DNA of 40,089 nucleotides from an uncultured Azohydromonas sp. (GTDB lineage: Bacteria; Pseudomonadota; Gammaproteobacteria; Burkholderiales; Burkholderiaceae_C): NCBI RefSeq assembly GCF_937926365.1, contig NZ_CALAOH010000235.1, positions 1-40,089 of the forward strand, given 5' to 3'. Positions 1-9,804 of the stretch are shown piece after piece (the stretch's first letter is position 1; each line of letters opens with the position of its first letter). Both the position numbers and the translations under genes were made by a program. The notes below the pieces were generated by a model. The model was not told where the DNA came from, searched no databases, and was given only the letters and a program-made list of their open reading frames with translations.

Positions 1-1253
1 CCGCCTCCGCCGCCAGATCCGTTGCCGCTGCCCTGGCCGGCACCGCCGCCGGGCTGGCTGCCGGCGCCACCCGCACCGCCGGCGCCTTCGCCGCCGGGGC
101 CCGTGGGCGTGCCGACGCTGCGCTCGGTCACGCGGGAGCCGGAACGCAGGTTCTGCTTGCCGTCCACCACCACGCGCTCGCCGGGGCGCACGCCGTCCAC
201 CACGGCATCGGTGCCGGCGGAGTGGATGACGCGCACCGGCCGCAGCGCCGCCAGGCCCTCGGGCTCGACCACGAACAGCGTGGCGCCGCGCGGGCCCTGG
301 ATGATGGCCGCCTGGGGCACGACGACCACGCCCCGCAGCGTGCGCACCGTCAGGCTCACGTCCACGAAGGCGCCGGGCCACAGCGCCTGGTCGGGGTTGT
401 CGAACACCGCCTTCACGCGCACGGTGCCCGAGGCCAGGTCCACCGCGTTGTCCACGAACTGCAGCTTGCCGATGCGCGGCTTGCGCCCTTCCGGCAGCGC
501 CGCCTGCACCTGGCCGCCGCCCTGGCCCAGCAGCTCCAGCAGCGCCGGCAGTTCGCGTTGCGGCAGGCTGAAGGACACGGCGATGGGATCGATCTGCGTC
601 AGCGTGAGCAGCGCCGTGCCGGTGGGCGACACGGTGGTGCCCGGATAGACGTTGACGGCGCCGATGCGCCCGTCCCCCGGCGCCACGATGCGGCTGTAGG
701 ACAGCGCCACCTTGGCCGCCTCCAGCGCGGCACGGTCGGCCGCCACCAGTGCCGCCTGCGCCTCGGCCTGGGCGCGCGCGGTGTCCACCGCGCCCTGCGA
801 GACGAAGCCCTTTTCCAGCAGCTCCAGGCTGCGCGCGAGCTGGCGCTGGGCATCGGCGGCGGTGGCCTGGTCGCGCAGCAGCTGCGCCTGCGCGCGCGCC
901 ACGTTGGCCTCGTCATTGCGCGCGTCCAGGGTGAACAGCAGTTCGCCACGCTTGACGTTCTGCCCTTCGCGCACGTGCACCTGCGTCACCACGCTGGCGA
1001 CCTGCGGCTTGACTTCGACGCTGCGCAGCGCCGTGACGGTACCCGGCGCCTGCAACTGCACCGGCACGTCGCGCTGCTGCGCCACCACGCTGGTGATGCT
1101 CACTGCCACCGCCGAAGCGCCGGCGCCCGGCGCGCTGGCCGCGCTGGCCGAAGCGGCGGGCGACGCCTCCTTGCGGCCGTTGAACCACCAAGCGCCGGAC
1201 AGGCCGGCAACGATGAGGACCGCCGCCAGGGCAGCCGCTTTGGGCTTGGACAT
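1..1253 (-). CDS. RND efflux periplasmic adaptor, MdtA/AcrA-like (partial, runs off left edge)
   Basis: Membrane-fusion adaptor that would bridge an inner-membrane RND pump and an outer-membrane channel. The start ATG is at 1251-1253 and about 417 codons are present with no stop before the edge. Residues 1-25 (MSKPKAAALAAVLIVAGLSG...) form a membrane anchor or signal segment, followed by an Ala/Ser-rich stretch. The first lipoyl/barrel strand (VEVKPQVASVVTQVHVREGQ) is near residue 80, an alpha-hairpin rich in Ala, Gln and Arg follows at about 115-185, and then the second lipoyl half (YSRIVAPGDGRIGAVNVYPG) and beta-barrel/membrane-proximal domains. The C-terminal tail visible here is extremely Gly-rich (GGEGAGGAGGAGSQPGG...), which is odd for the family. 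The pump permease should lie beyond the edge, downstream. Substrate is unknown. Family assignment is firm from the domain order; MdtA rather than another HlyD subfamily is inference. Confidence 0.88.
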   Translation of the reverse strand, partial: MSKPKAAALAAVLIVAGLSGAWWFNGRKEASPAASASAASAPGAGASAVAVSITSVVAQQRDVPVQLQAPGTVTALRSVEVKPQVASVVTQVHVREGQNVKRGELLFTLDARNDEANVARAQAQLLRDQATAADAQRQLARSLELLEKGFVSQGAVDTARAQAEAQAALVAADRAALEAAKVALSYSRIVAPGDGRIGAVNVYPGTTVSPTGTALLTLTQIDPIAVSFSLPQRELPALLELLGQGGGQVQAALPEGRKPRIGKLQFVDNAVDLASGTVRVKAVFDNPDQALWPGAFVDVSLTVRTLRGVVVVPQAAIIQGPRGATLFVVEPEGLAALRPVRVIHSAGTDAVVDGVRPGERVVVDGKQNLRSGSRVTERSVGTPTGPGGEGAGGAGGAGSQPGGGAGQGSGNGSGGGG

Positions 1254-1408
1254 GGAAGAACTACGGTCCGACGTCTGGGAGGAAGAAATTGCCGGCTTGC
1301 GGTCGTTTCAGCAAGCCGTCAGCCTGTAGCTGGCGAGGGGCATTTATCGGCCGTCCGGTCGGCGCATTGATGCGAGCCAACCCGGGGCGGACCGTCAGAA
1401 GTTGGCGC

Positions 1409-1870
1409 TCAGGCCCGCCCTGTGGAACCGAAGCCGCCCTGGCCGCGCTCGGAGGCGCCGAACTCCTCGACGCGGCGAAAGCGCGCCTGCACCACCGGCA
1501 CGATCACCATCTGCGCGATGCGCTCCAGCGGCTGCACGGTGAAGGGCTCCTTGCCGCGGTTCCAGCAGCTCACCATCAGCGGGCCCTGGTAGTCGGCGTC
1601 GATGAGGCCGACGAGGTTGCCCAACACCAGGCCGTGCTTGTGGCCCAGGCCCGAGCGCGGCAGCAGCATCGCGGCGAGGCCGGGGTCGCCGATATGGATG
1701 GCGATGCCGGTGGGGATCAGCGCCGCGTCGCCGGGCTGCAGCACCAGCGGCACGTCCACGCAGGCGCGCAGATCCAGCCCAGCGCTGCCCGGCGTGGCGT
1801 AGCTCGGCGCCAGCTCGTCATAACGCTCGGCCACGCGGGGGTCGAGGACTTTCAGGTCGATGGTGGTCAT
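1409..1870 (-). CDS. dut: dUTP diphosphatase (dUTPase)
   Basis: Hydrolyses dUTP to dUMP and pyrophosphate, keeping uracil out of DNA and supplying thymidylate synthesis; a soluble homotrimer. The 153-residue length is normal. All five trimeric dUTPase motifs are visible: PGSAGLDLRA (27-36), PRSGLG (71-76), GLIDADYQG (88-96, with the catalytic Asp), RIAQM (about 117-121) and the C-terminal RGQGGFGSTG (142-151). The start chosen is MTTIDLKVLD at 1868-1870; an upstream in-frame extension would read through the REP-type repeat and is not conserved-looking. It follows coaBC on the same strand, a pairing common in Proteobacteria, but the 162-bp gap holds an inverted repeat. Confidence 0.97.
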   Translation of the reverse strand: MTTIDLKVLDPRVAERYDELAPSYATPGSAGLDLRACVDVPLVLQPGDAALIPTGIAIHIGDPGLAAMLLPRSGLGHKHGLVLGNLVGLIDADYQGPLMVSCWNRGKEPFTVQPLERIAQMVIVPVVQARFRRVEEFGASERGQGGFGSTGRA

Positions 1871-1900
1871 GGGTGTTCTGTGTTCCGGATCAAAAACAAG

Positions 1901-2015
1901 TCCGTCATGCCCGCGCAGGCGGGCATCCACGCCTGCCGGGATGCCACCACGGGAGAACAGCTCCACCGGCGACGTTTCGGTACACGTGGATGCCCGCCTG
2001 CGCGGGCATGACGGA
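1901..2015. repeat. REP doublet / REPIN-like inverted repeat
   Basis: Two 31-bp arms, 1901-1931 and 1985-2015, are perfect reverse complements separated by 53 bp. Each arm is itself palindromic around ATGCCCGC-GCAG-GCGGGCAT, the layout of REP sequences, and the whole can fold as a long hairpin with two side hairpins. It sits between coaBC and dut, which are read on the same strand, so it could also attenuate or stabilise a coaBC-dut transcript. No transposase (RAYT) is in the window. Confidence 0.85.
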
Positions 2016-2032
2016 GTGGTTGGGCGGCTGGG

Positions 2033-3262
2033 TCAGCTTCGGGCGCCGAGGCGCTGCGCGATCTCCCGCACCAGCTCCTGTGCCAGCGTGCGCTTGGAGG
2101 CGGCGGGCACTTCGCGGTCACCCTGCGCGTCCACCAGCAGCAGCGCGTTGTCGTCGCGGCCGAAGGTCGCGGGCCCCAGGTTGCCCACCACCAGCGGCAC
2201 ATTCTTGCGGCGGAGTTTTTCTCGCGCGTGTCTGGCGAGGTCGTGACTCTCGGCGGCGAAGCCCACGCAGTAAGGCGGACGCGGCAGCCGCGCCACCGCG
2301 GCCAGGATGTCGGGGTTCTCGACCAGCTCCAGCCCCGGCACGGCGCGGTCGGCCTGCTTCTTGATCTTGGCGTCCGACACCCCTGCCGGGCGCCAGTCGG
2401 CCACGGCGGCCGTGGCCACGAAGACGTCGTGCTGCTCGGCCAGCGGCAGCACGGCATCGAACATCTGCTGCGCGGTGCGCACGTCGATACGGCGCACGCC
2501 GGCCGGCGTGTCCAGGTGCACCGGGCCGGCCACCAGCGTGACCTCCGCCCCCGCCTCCTGCGCCGCGCGCGCGATGGCGAAGCCCATCTTGCCGCTGGAG
2601 AGGTTCGTGAGCCCGCGCACCGGGTCGATGGGCTCAAAGGTCGGGCCGGCGGTGATCAGCAGCTTCCGGCCCTGCAACAGCTTCGGGGTGAAGAAGGCGA
2701 TCAGCGCGTCGCGCAGCTCCACCGCTTCCAGCATGCGGCCGTCGCCGATCTCGCCGCAGGCCTGGTCACCGTGGGCCGGGCCCAGCAGCACCGCGCCGTC
2801 GGCCACCACCTGGGCGGCGTTGCGCTGCGTGGCCGGGTGCGCCCACATCTCGCGGTTCATGGCCGGGGCCAGCAGCAGCGGCACGCGCTCGTGGCCGGAG
2901 GCGAAGGGGCGCGCCAGGCACAGCAGGCTCAGCAGCTCATCGGCGCGGCCCTGCGCGAGCTGCGCGATCAGGTCGGCGCTGGCAGGAGCGATGAGGATCG
3001 CGTCGGCCTCGCGGCTCAAGTTGATGTGCGCCATCGCGTTGGGCTGGCGTTCGTCCCACTGGCTGCGCACCACGGGGCGTCCGGAAAGGGCCTGCATCGT
3101 CACCGCGGTGATGAACTGCTCGGCCGCCGGCGTCATCACCACCTGCACGCTGGCGCCGGCGCGGGTGAGCTCGCGCACGAGCTCGGCCGACTTGTAGCAA
3201 GCGATGCCGCCGGAGAGGCCGAGCACGATGTGCCGGCCGGCGAGATCGGGGGGTTGCGTCAT
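2033..3262 (-). CDS. coaBC: Bifunctional phosphopantothenoylcysteine decarboxylase / phosphopantothenate-cysteine ligase
   Basis: Carries out two consecutive steps of coenzyme A synthesis: CTP-dependent joining of 4'-phosphopantothenate to cysteine (CoaB, C-terminal) and FMN-dependent decarboxylation to 4'-phosphopantetheine (CoaC, N-terminal). The 409 residues match the fused bacterial enzyme. CoaC signatures are present: GGIACYK (18-24), the active-site His79 in AMAHINLS, PAMNREMW (133-140) and the Cys169 loop ACGEIGDGRM. CoaB signatures are ITAGPTFEPIDPVRG (203-217), the dimer motif AAVADWRP (285-292) and KIKK (299-302). The start ATG at 3260-3262 has no Shine-Dalgarno sequence, and a TAGAGT box lies 9 nt before it. 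Followed on the same strand by dut. Confidence 0.97.
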   Translation of the reverse strand: MTQPPDLAGRHIVLGLSGGIACYKSAELVRELTRAGASVQVVMTPAAEQFITAVTMQALSGRPVVRSQWDERQPNAMAHINLSREADAILIAPASADLIAQLAQGRADELLSLLCLARPFASGHERVPLLLAPAMNREMWAHPATQRNAAQVVADGAVLLGPAHGDQACGEIGDGRMLEAVELRDALIAFFTPKLLQGRKLLITAGPTFEPIDPVRGLTNLSSGKMGFAIARAAQEAGAEVTLVAGPVHLDTPAGVRRIDVRTAQQMFDAVLPLAEQHDVFVATAAVADWRPAGVSDAKIKKQADRAVPGLELVENPDILAAVARLPRPPYCVGFAAESHDLARHAREKLRRKNVPLVVGNLGPATFGRDDNALLLVDAQGDREVPAASKRTLAQELVREIAQRLGARS

Positions 3263-3271
3263 AAGGCGCGC

Positions 3272-3277
3272 ACTCTA
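3272..3277 (-). promoter_or_regulatory. Candidate -10 box for coaBC
   Basis: TAGAGT on the minus strand, 9 nt upstream of the coaBC ATG. A start site 6-7 nt downstream of the box would leave a leader of about 2-3 nt. No good -35 hexamer is seen at 17 nt. Prediction from sequence only. Confidence 0.3.
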
Positions 3278-3355
3278 TCAGGGGCACGCCGCTCGCTATG
3301 CTGGCCCCGCCGGCGGGCTTTTCATGCGCCGGAGATGTCTCCAGTCGAGGTCCCG

Positions 3356-4132
3356 ATGAAGCTGCCGCTGTGCCTGCCCCCGCTGTTGCTGTCGTTGTCG
3401 CTGGCCGCCTGGGCCGGCATCCCGCCCTCCTCGCCGCGCGTGCTGCTCTACGGCGAGCAGCATGACCAGCCCGACCAGCAGCGCCAGGTGGCGCAGGCGG
3501 TGCGCGAGCTGGCTTCGCGCCAGCGGCTGGCCGCCGTGGTGCTGGAGATGGCCGAGCAGGGCGGCAGCACCGCGCGATTGCCCGGGACGGCCGACGAGGC
3601 CTCGGTGAAGGAGGCGTTGCGCTGGAGCGCCGCGGCCTGGCCCTGGGACACCTACAAAGACGTCGTGATGTCCGCCGTGCGTGCCGAGGTGCCGGTGCTG
3701 GGCGGCAACCTGCCGCGCCGCGACATGCGCGAGGCGATGCAGAACGCGTCCCTGGACGGTCTCCTCCCGCCCGCCGTCAACGACCAGCTCCGGACCGCCA
3801 TCCGCGATGGCCACTGCGGGCTGCTGCCGCAGGAGCACGAGGGCGGGATGCTGCGCATCCAGCTCGCGCGCGACCAGAGCATGGCGCGCACCGTGGTGCA
3901 GGCGCTGCAGGACGCGGCGCCGGGACGGCAGGTGCTGCTGCTCTCCGGCGCGCAGCACGCCGCGCGCGACCGCGGCGTGCCGCTGCATCTGCAGCAGCTG
4001 GGCCTCAAGGCCGAGGAGCTGCACGTGACCATGTTCGGCGAAGCGCCCAGCGACGTCCTGCCCTCGGACCGCACGCTGCCGGCGGCGTTCTCGCCGGGGC
4101 CGGATCCGTGTGAGCAGTTGCGGAAGAAGTAG
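3356..4132 (+). CDS. ChaN-like (DUF399) exported protein, putative haem/iron-binding
   Basis: 258-residue protein of the ChaN/DUF399 family, whose characterised member (Campylobacter ChaN) binds haem and is linked to iron uptake. The start ATG at 3356 has a GAGG ribosome site 6-9 nt upstream and opens a clear Sec signal peptide (MKLPLCLPPLLLSLSLAAWA, then GIPPSS). Family motifs are the early GEQHDQPDQQ (33-42) and the later LLLSGAQHAARDRGVPLHL, near residue 195-215. No lipobox cysteine is correctly placed after the hydrophobic core, so unlike some relatives it looks soluble periplasmic rather than a lipoprotein. It starts about 90 bp from the divergent coaBC and ends before the alaS terminator. 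Haem binding is a family-level expectation, not shown here. Confidence 0.8.
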   Translation: MKLPLCLPPLLLSLSLAAWAGIPPSSPRVLLYGEQHDQPDQQRQVAQAVRELASRQRLAAVVLEMAEQGGSTARLPGTADEASVKEALRWSAAAWPWDTYKDVVMSAVRAEVPVLGGNLPRRDMREAMQNASLDGLLPPAVNDQLRTAIRDGHCGLLPQEHEGGMLRIQLARDQSMARTVVQALQDAAPGRQVLLLSGAQHAARDRGVPLHLQQLGLKAEELHVTMFGEAPSDVLPSDRTLPAAFSPGPDPCEQLRKK

Positions 4133-4163
4133 CGCCCTGCCCGCTTCCAGACGCCCAACAAAA

Positions 4164-4191
4164 AGCCCGTCGCGCATCCACGCGACGGGCT
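4164..4191 (-). terminator. Rho-independent terminator of alaS
   Basis: Arms AGCCCGTCGCG (4164-4174) and CGCGACGGGCT (4181-4191) make a perfect 11-bp stem with a 6-nt loop. Read on the minus strand it is followed by TTTTGTTGG, so it ends alaS. On the plus strand (after the ChaN-like gene) the tail is CTTCAATT, weaker, so it may work both ways. Confidence 0.8.
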
Positions 4192-4237
4192 CTTCAATTC
4201 CAGGGCGCCGTCACCGGCGCCCGCGGCTCAAGTCAGC

Positions 4238-6865
<2,628 letters not shown>

Positions 6866-7248
6866 CCCGGCGGCTTTCTCGATTGCTCGAAGGTGTTGGG
6901 GTCTCGGAACCGGGGCGCGGCGCGCTGCGGGCGCCGCCTCGGAGCTTGTCTGAACTTGCGTAAGTCCTTGCCCGGCCGAAACTTTCGATTATAGGAGCGC
7001 CGCGGTGCCCGCCTGCCGCGGCGGGCCGTGCGCGCCGGGGCGCCTTCCGAGCTGAGTAGCGTACCGAAGCGCAGGCCATGCGCCCAAACGCGTCATGCGC
7101 GCGCACGCGCCGCGGTTTCATCGACGCCCCCTGCGCCAGCGCAAACCGCGCCGGCGACGCCGGCCGACCCCGCACGCTAGAGTCATCGACCCACGGGTGG
7201 CGCCGGCCCGGCGCGCCGCCCACCGCCATCACCAAGAGGACGACCACC
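6866..7248. other. Divergent intergenic region between alaS and gabD
   Basis: 383 bp with no convincing gene. It holds a minus-strand TATAAT (alaS) near 6988-6993 and a plus-strand TAGAGT at 7178-7183 that could be the gabD -10. ACTTGCGTAAGT near 6953 is an imperfect palindrome in the alaS leader. Reading frames here open only because of the high GC content. Confidence 0.5.
6988..6993 (-). promoter_or_regulatory. -10 box of the alaS promoter
   Basis: Consensus TATAAT read on the minus strand, about 122 nt before the alaS ATG. The -35 region 17 nt further up is GC-rich and poor. It predicts a 5' leader of about 115 nt, which is long for this window. Confidence 0.5.
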
Positions 7249-8739
7249 ATGGACACGAGCTCCACCCCGCTGGCCCAGCTCCAGGACCCCAGCCTGCTCA
7301 AGACCGATGCGCTCATCGGCGGCGAGTGGGTCGGCGCCGAGGCGCGCTTCGAGGTGCGCGACCCCGCCACCGGCCAAGCGCTGGCCGAGGTGCCGAACCT
7401 GGGCGCCGCCGAGACGCGCTCGGCCATCCAGGCCGCCGAGAAGGCCTGGCCGGCGTGGCGCGCCAAGACCGCCAAGGAGCGCGCCACCATCCTCATGCGC
7501 TGGTACCAGCTGCTGCTGCAGAACGCCGAGGACCTGGCGCGGCTGATGACCGCCGAGCAGGGCAAGCCGCTGGCGGAAGCGCGCGGCGAGGTGACCTACG
7601 GCGCCAGCTTCATCGAGTGGTTCGCCGAGGAGGCCAAGCGCGTCTACGGCGAGACGGTGCCTACCACCGACAACAACAAGCGCTACCTGGTGCTCAAGCA
7701 GCCCATCGGCGTGTGCGCGGCCATCACGCCCTGGAATTTCCCGATCGCGATGATCACGCGCAAGGTGGCGCCGGCACTGGCCGCCGGCTGCCCGGTGGTG
7801 ATCAAGCCGGCCGAGGCCACGCCGCTGTCCGCCCTGGCGGTGGCCGAACTGGCGCAGCGCGCGGGCATGCCCGCGGGGGTGCTCAACGTCATCACCGCCG
7901 ATGCGCAGCGCTCGATCGAGGTCGGCAAGGTGGTGTGCGACAGCGACACCGTGCGGCACCTGAGCTTCACCGGCTCCACCGAGGTCGGCCGCATCCTGAT
8001 GCAGCAGTGCGCGCCCACGATCAAGAAGCTCAGCCTGGAGCTGGGCGGCAACGCGCCCTTCATCGTCTTCGACGACGCGGACATCGACAGCGCCGTCGAA
8101 GGGGCCCTGGCGAGCAAGTACCGCAACGCCGGCCAGACCTGCGTCTGCGCCAACCGGCTGTACGTGCAGGACGGCGTGTATGAAGCTTTCGTGGCCAAGC
8201 TCACCGAACGCGCATCGCAGCTCAAGGTGGGCAACGGCTTCGAGCCCGGCGTGCAGGTGGGTCCGCTGATCGAGCCTGCGGCGCTGGAGAAGGTGGAGGC
8301 GCACGTGGCCGACGCGCTGGACAAGGGCGCACGGCTCATGGGCGGCGGCGCGCGCGTGCAGGGCCTGGGCAGCAACCTGTTCTACGCGCCCACGGTGCTG
8401 GCCGACGTCACGCGCGAGATGCTGTGCACGCGCGAGGAGACCTTCGGCCCTGTGGCGCCGGTGCAACGCTTCAGCACCGAGGCCGAGGCCATCGAGCTGG
8501 CCAATGCCACCGAGTTCGGCCTGGCGAGCTACTTCTACAGCCGCGACATCGGCCGCATCTTCCGCGTCGGCGAGGCGTTGGAGTACGGCATGGTGGGCGT
8601 CAACACCGGGATCATTTCCACCGCCGAGGTGCCCTTCGGCGGCGTGAAGCAGTCCGGCCTGGGGCGCGAGGGGTCGCACCACGGCATCGAGGACTATGTG
8701 GAAATGAAGTATCTCTGCCTGGGTGACATTCAGAAATAA
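7249..8739 (+). CDS. gabD: Succinate-semialdehyde dehydrogenase (NAD(P)+), GabD type
   Basis: Oxidises succinic semialdehyde to succinate, the last step of 4-aminobutyrate breakdown, feeding the TCA cycle. The 496 residues are typical of aldehyde dehydrogenase family 5. Visible are PWNFP (161-165), the NAD-binding FTGSTEVG (240-247), the general base Glu264 in LELGG, and the catalytic Cys298 in NAGQTCVCANR with the extra Cys300 characteristic of GabD. The C-terminal EVPFGGVKQSGLGREGSHHG motif is also there. Start ATG at 7249 is chosen over upstream in-frame codons because AGAGGA lies 9 nt before it and the protein begins in register with the family. No gabT is adjacent, so the substrate source is not evident locally. 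Confidence 0.93.
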   Translation: MDTSSTPLAQLQDPSLLKTDALIGGEWVGAEARFEVRDPATGQALAEVPNLGAAETRSAIQAAEKAWPAWRAKTAKERATILMRWYQLLLQNAEDLARLMTAEQGKPLAEARGEVTYGASFIEWFAEEAKRVYGETVPTTDNNKRYLVLKQPIGVCAAITPWNFPIAMITRKVAPALAAGCPVVIKPAEATPLSALAVAELAQRAGMPAGVLNVITADAQRSIEVGKVVCDSDTVRHLSFTGSTEVGRILMQQCAPTIKKLSLELGGNAPFIVFDDADIDSAVEGALASKYRNAGQTCVCANRLYVQDGVYEAFVAKLTERASQLKVGNGFEPGVQVGPLIEPAALEKVEAHVADALDKGARLMGGGARVQGLGSNLFYAPTVLADVTREMLCTREETFGPVAPVQRFSTEAEAIELANATEFGLASYFYSRDIGRIFRVGEALEYGMVGVNTGIISTAEVPFGGVKQSGLGREGSHHGIEDYVEMKYLCLGDIQK

Positions 8740-8819
8740 TCGCGCCCGCCCAGACCCCGGCCGAGGGAGTCGCCGCGCGCCCGGCGCGGCCCCCGGCCGG
8801 TTCGCTGTTCTTCGACCCC

Positions 8820-9734
8820 ATGAACCTTGCTCTAGAGACGCGGCACTGGGTGCTGCTGGTTTTCGTCGTTTCCGCGCTGTACGCCCATTTCCGCGGCCGC
8901 GTGCGTTTCGGCATGGTGCGTGCGCTGCTGGACTTCCAGGTGCTGCTGGCGCCGGTGAACGCGCTGATGTACCTGTTCTCGCGCACGCCACGCGGGGCCT
9001 ACATCGACCCGCGCGAGTTTCCCGAGATGAAGGTGCTGAGCGACAACTGGCAGCTGATCCGCGAGGAGGCCATGCGGCTGAACGAGGGCGGCGCCATCCG
9101 CGCCGCCGAGGGTCACACCGACCTGGGCTTCAACAGCTTCTTCCGCACCGGCTGGAAGCGTTTCTATCTGAGCTGGTACGGGCAGGACCTGCCCTCGGCG
9201 CAGCAGCAGTGCCCGCAGACGGTGAAGCTGCTCAAGAGCATCCCGTCGGTGAAGGCGGCGATGTTCGCCTCGCTGCCGCCGGGCGCGACGCTGGTGCGGC
9301 ACCGCGACCCCTACGCCGGCTCGCTGCGCTACCACCTGGGCCTGTCCACGCCCAACGACGCGGGCTGCTACATCGAGGTGGACGGCCAGCGCTACCACTG
9401 GCGCGACGGCGAGGCGGTGATGTTCGACGAGACCTACATCCACCACGCCGCCAACACCACGCAGCAGCAGCGGGTGATCCTGTTCTGCGACGTGGAGCGG
9501 CCGCTGTGGTTCGCGCCGGCACGCTGGTTCAACCGCCTCTTCGCGCGCCACGTGATGGCCGCCGCGGCGACGCAGAACGTGCCCGGCGAGCACGTGGGCG
9601 CGCTGAACCGCTTCTTCCAGGGCTTCTATGCCGTGCGCAAGAAGGCCAAGGACCTCAAGGCGCGCAGCCGCACGACCTACTACGTGGGCAAGTGGGCGCT
9701 GATCCTGGGCGCCCTGTGGGCGCTGTTCTGGTGA
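8820..9734 (+). CDS. Membrane aspartyl/asparaginyl beta-hydroxylase-fold protein, LpxO-like
   Basis: 304-residue Fe(II)/2-oxoglutarate-dependent hydroxylase of the Asp/Asn beta-hydroxylase fold. Size and layout resemble LpxO, which adds a 2-hydroxyl to a secondary acyl chain of lipid A at the inner membrane. An N-terminal membrane segment lies at about residues 9-24, and a second hydrophobic segment (KWALILGALWALFW) ends the protein. Probable iron and cosubstrate residues are H161 and D163 in VRHRDPYAG, H172 in RYHLGL, H208/H209 in FDETYIHHAAN and R218. It starts 80 bp after gabD and ends at a strong terminator. LPS as substrate is inferred from architecture and the envelope genes in the window; a protein or peptide substrate cannot be excluded. 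Confidence 0.75.
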   Translation: MNLALETRHWVLLVFVVSALYAHFRGRVRFGMVRALLDFQVLLAPVNALMYLFSRTPRGAYIDPREFPEMKVLSDNWQLIREEAMRLNEGGAIRAAEGHTDLGFNSFFRTGWKRFYLSWYGQDLPSAQQQCPQTVKLLKSIPSVKAAMFASLPPGATLVRHRDPYAGSLRYHLGLSTPNDAGCYIEVDGQRYHWRDGEAVMFDETYIHHAANTTQQQRVILFCDVERPLWFAPARWFNRLFARHVMAAAATQNVPGEHVGALNRFFQGFYAVRKKAKDLKARSRTTYYVGKWALILGALWALFW

Positions 9735-9759
9735 GCCTCACCCACCGCTGCGATTGACG

Positions 9760-9783
9760 AGGGCCGCGCTTGCGGCCCTTTTT
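9760..9783 (+). terminator. Rho-independent terminator after the LpxO-like gene
   Basis: AGGGCCGC (9760-9767), loop GCTT, GCGGCCCT (9772-9779), then TTTT. It ends 25 bp after the stop codon and also separates this gene from the convergent GGDEF-like gene. Confidence 0.85.
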
Positions 9784-9804
9784 CATGGCGCAACGGGCAC
9801 CGCG

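Noticed and set aside
1871..1966. N-terminal extension of dut (32 residues)
   Set aside because: It translates the REP repeat, lacks similarity to dUTPases, and the start at 1868-1870 fits the family.
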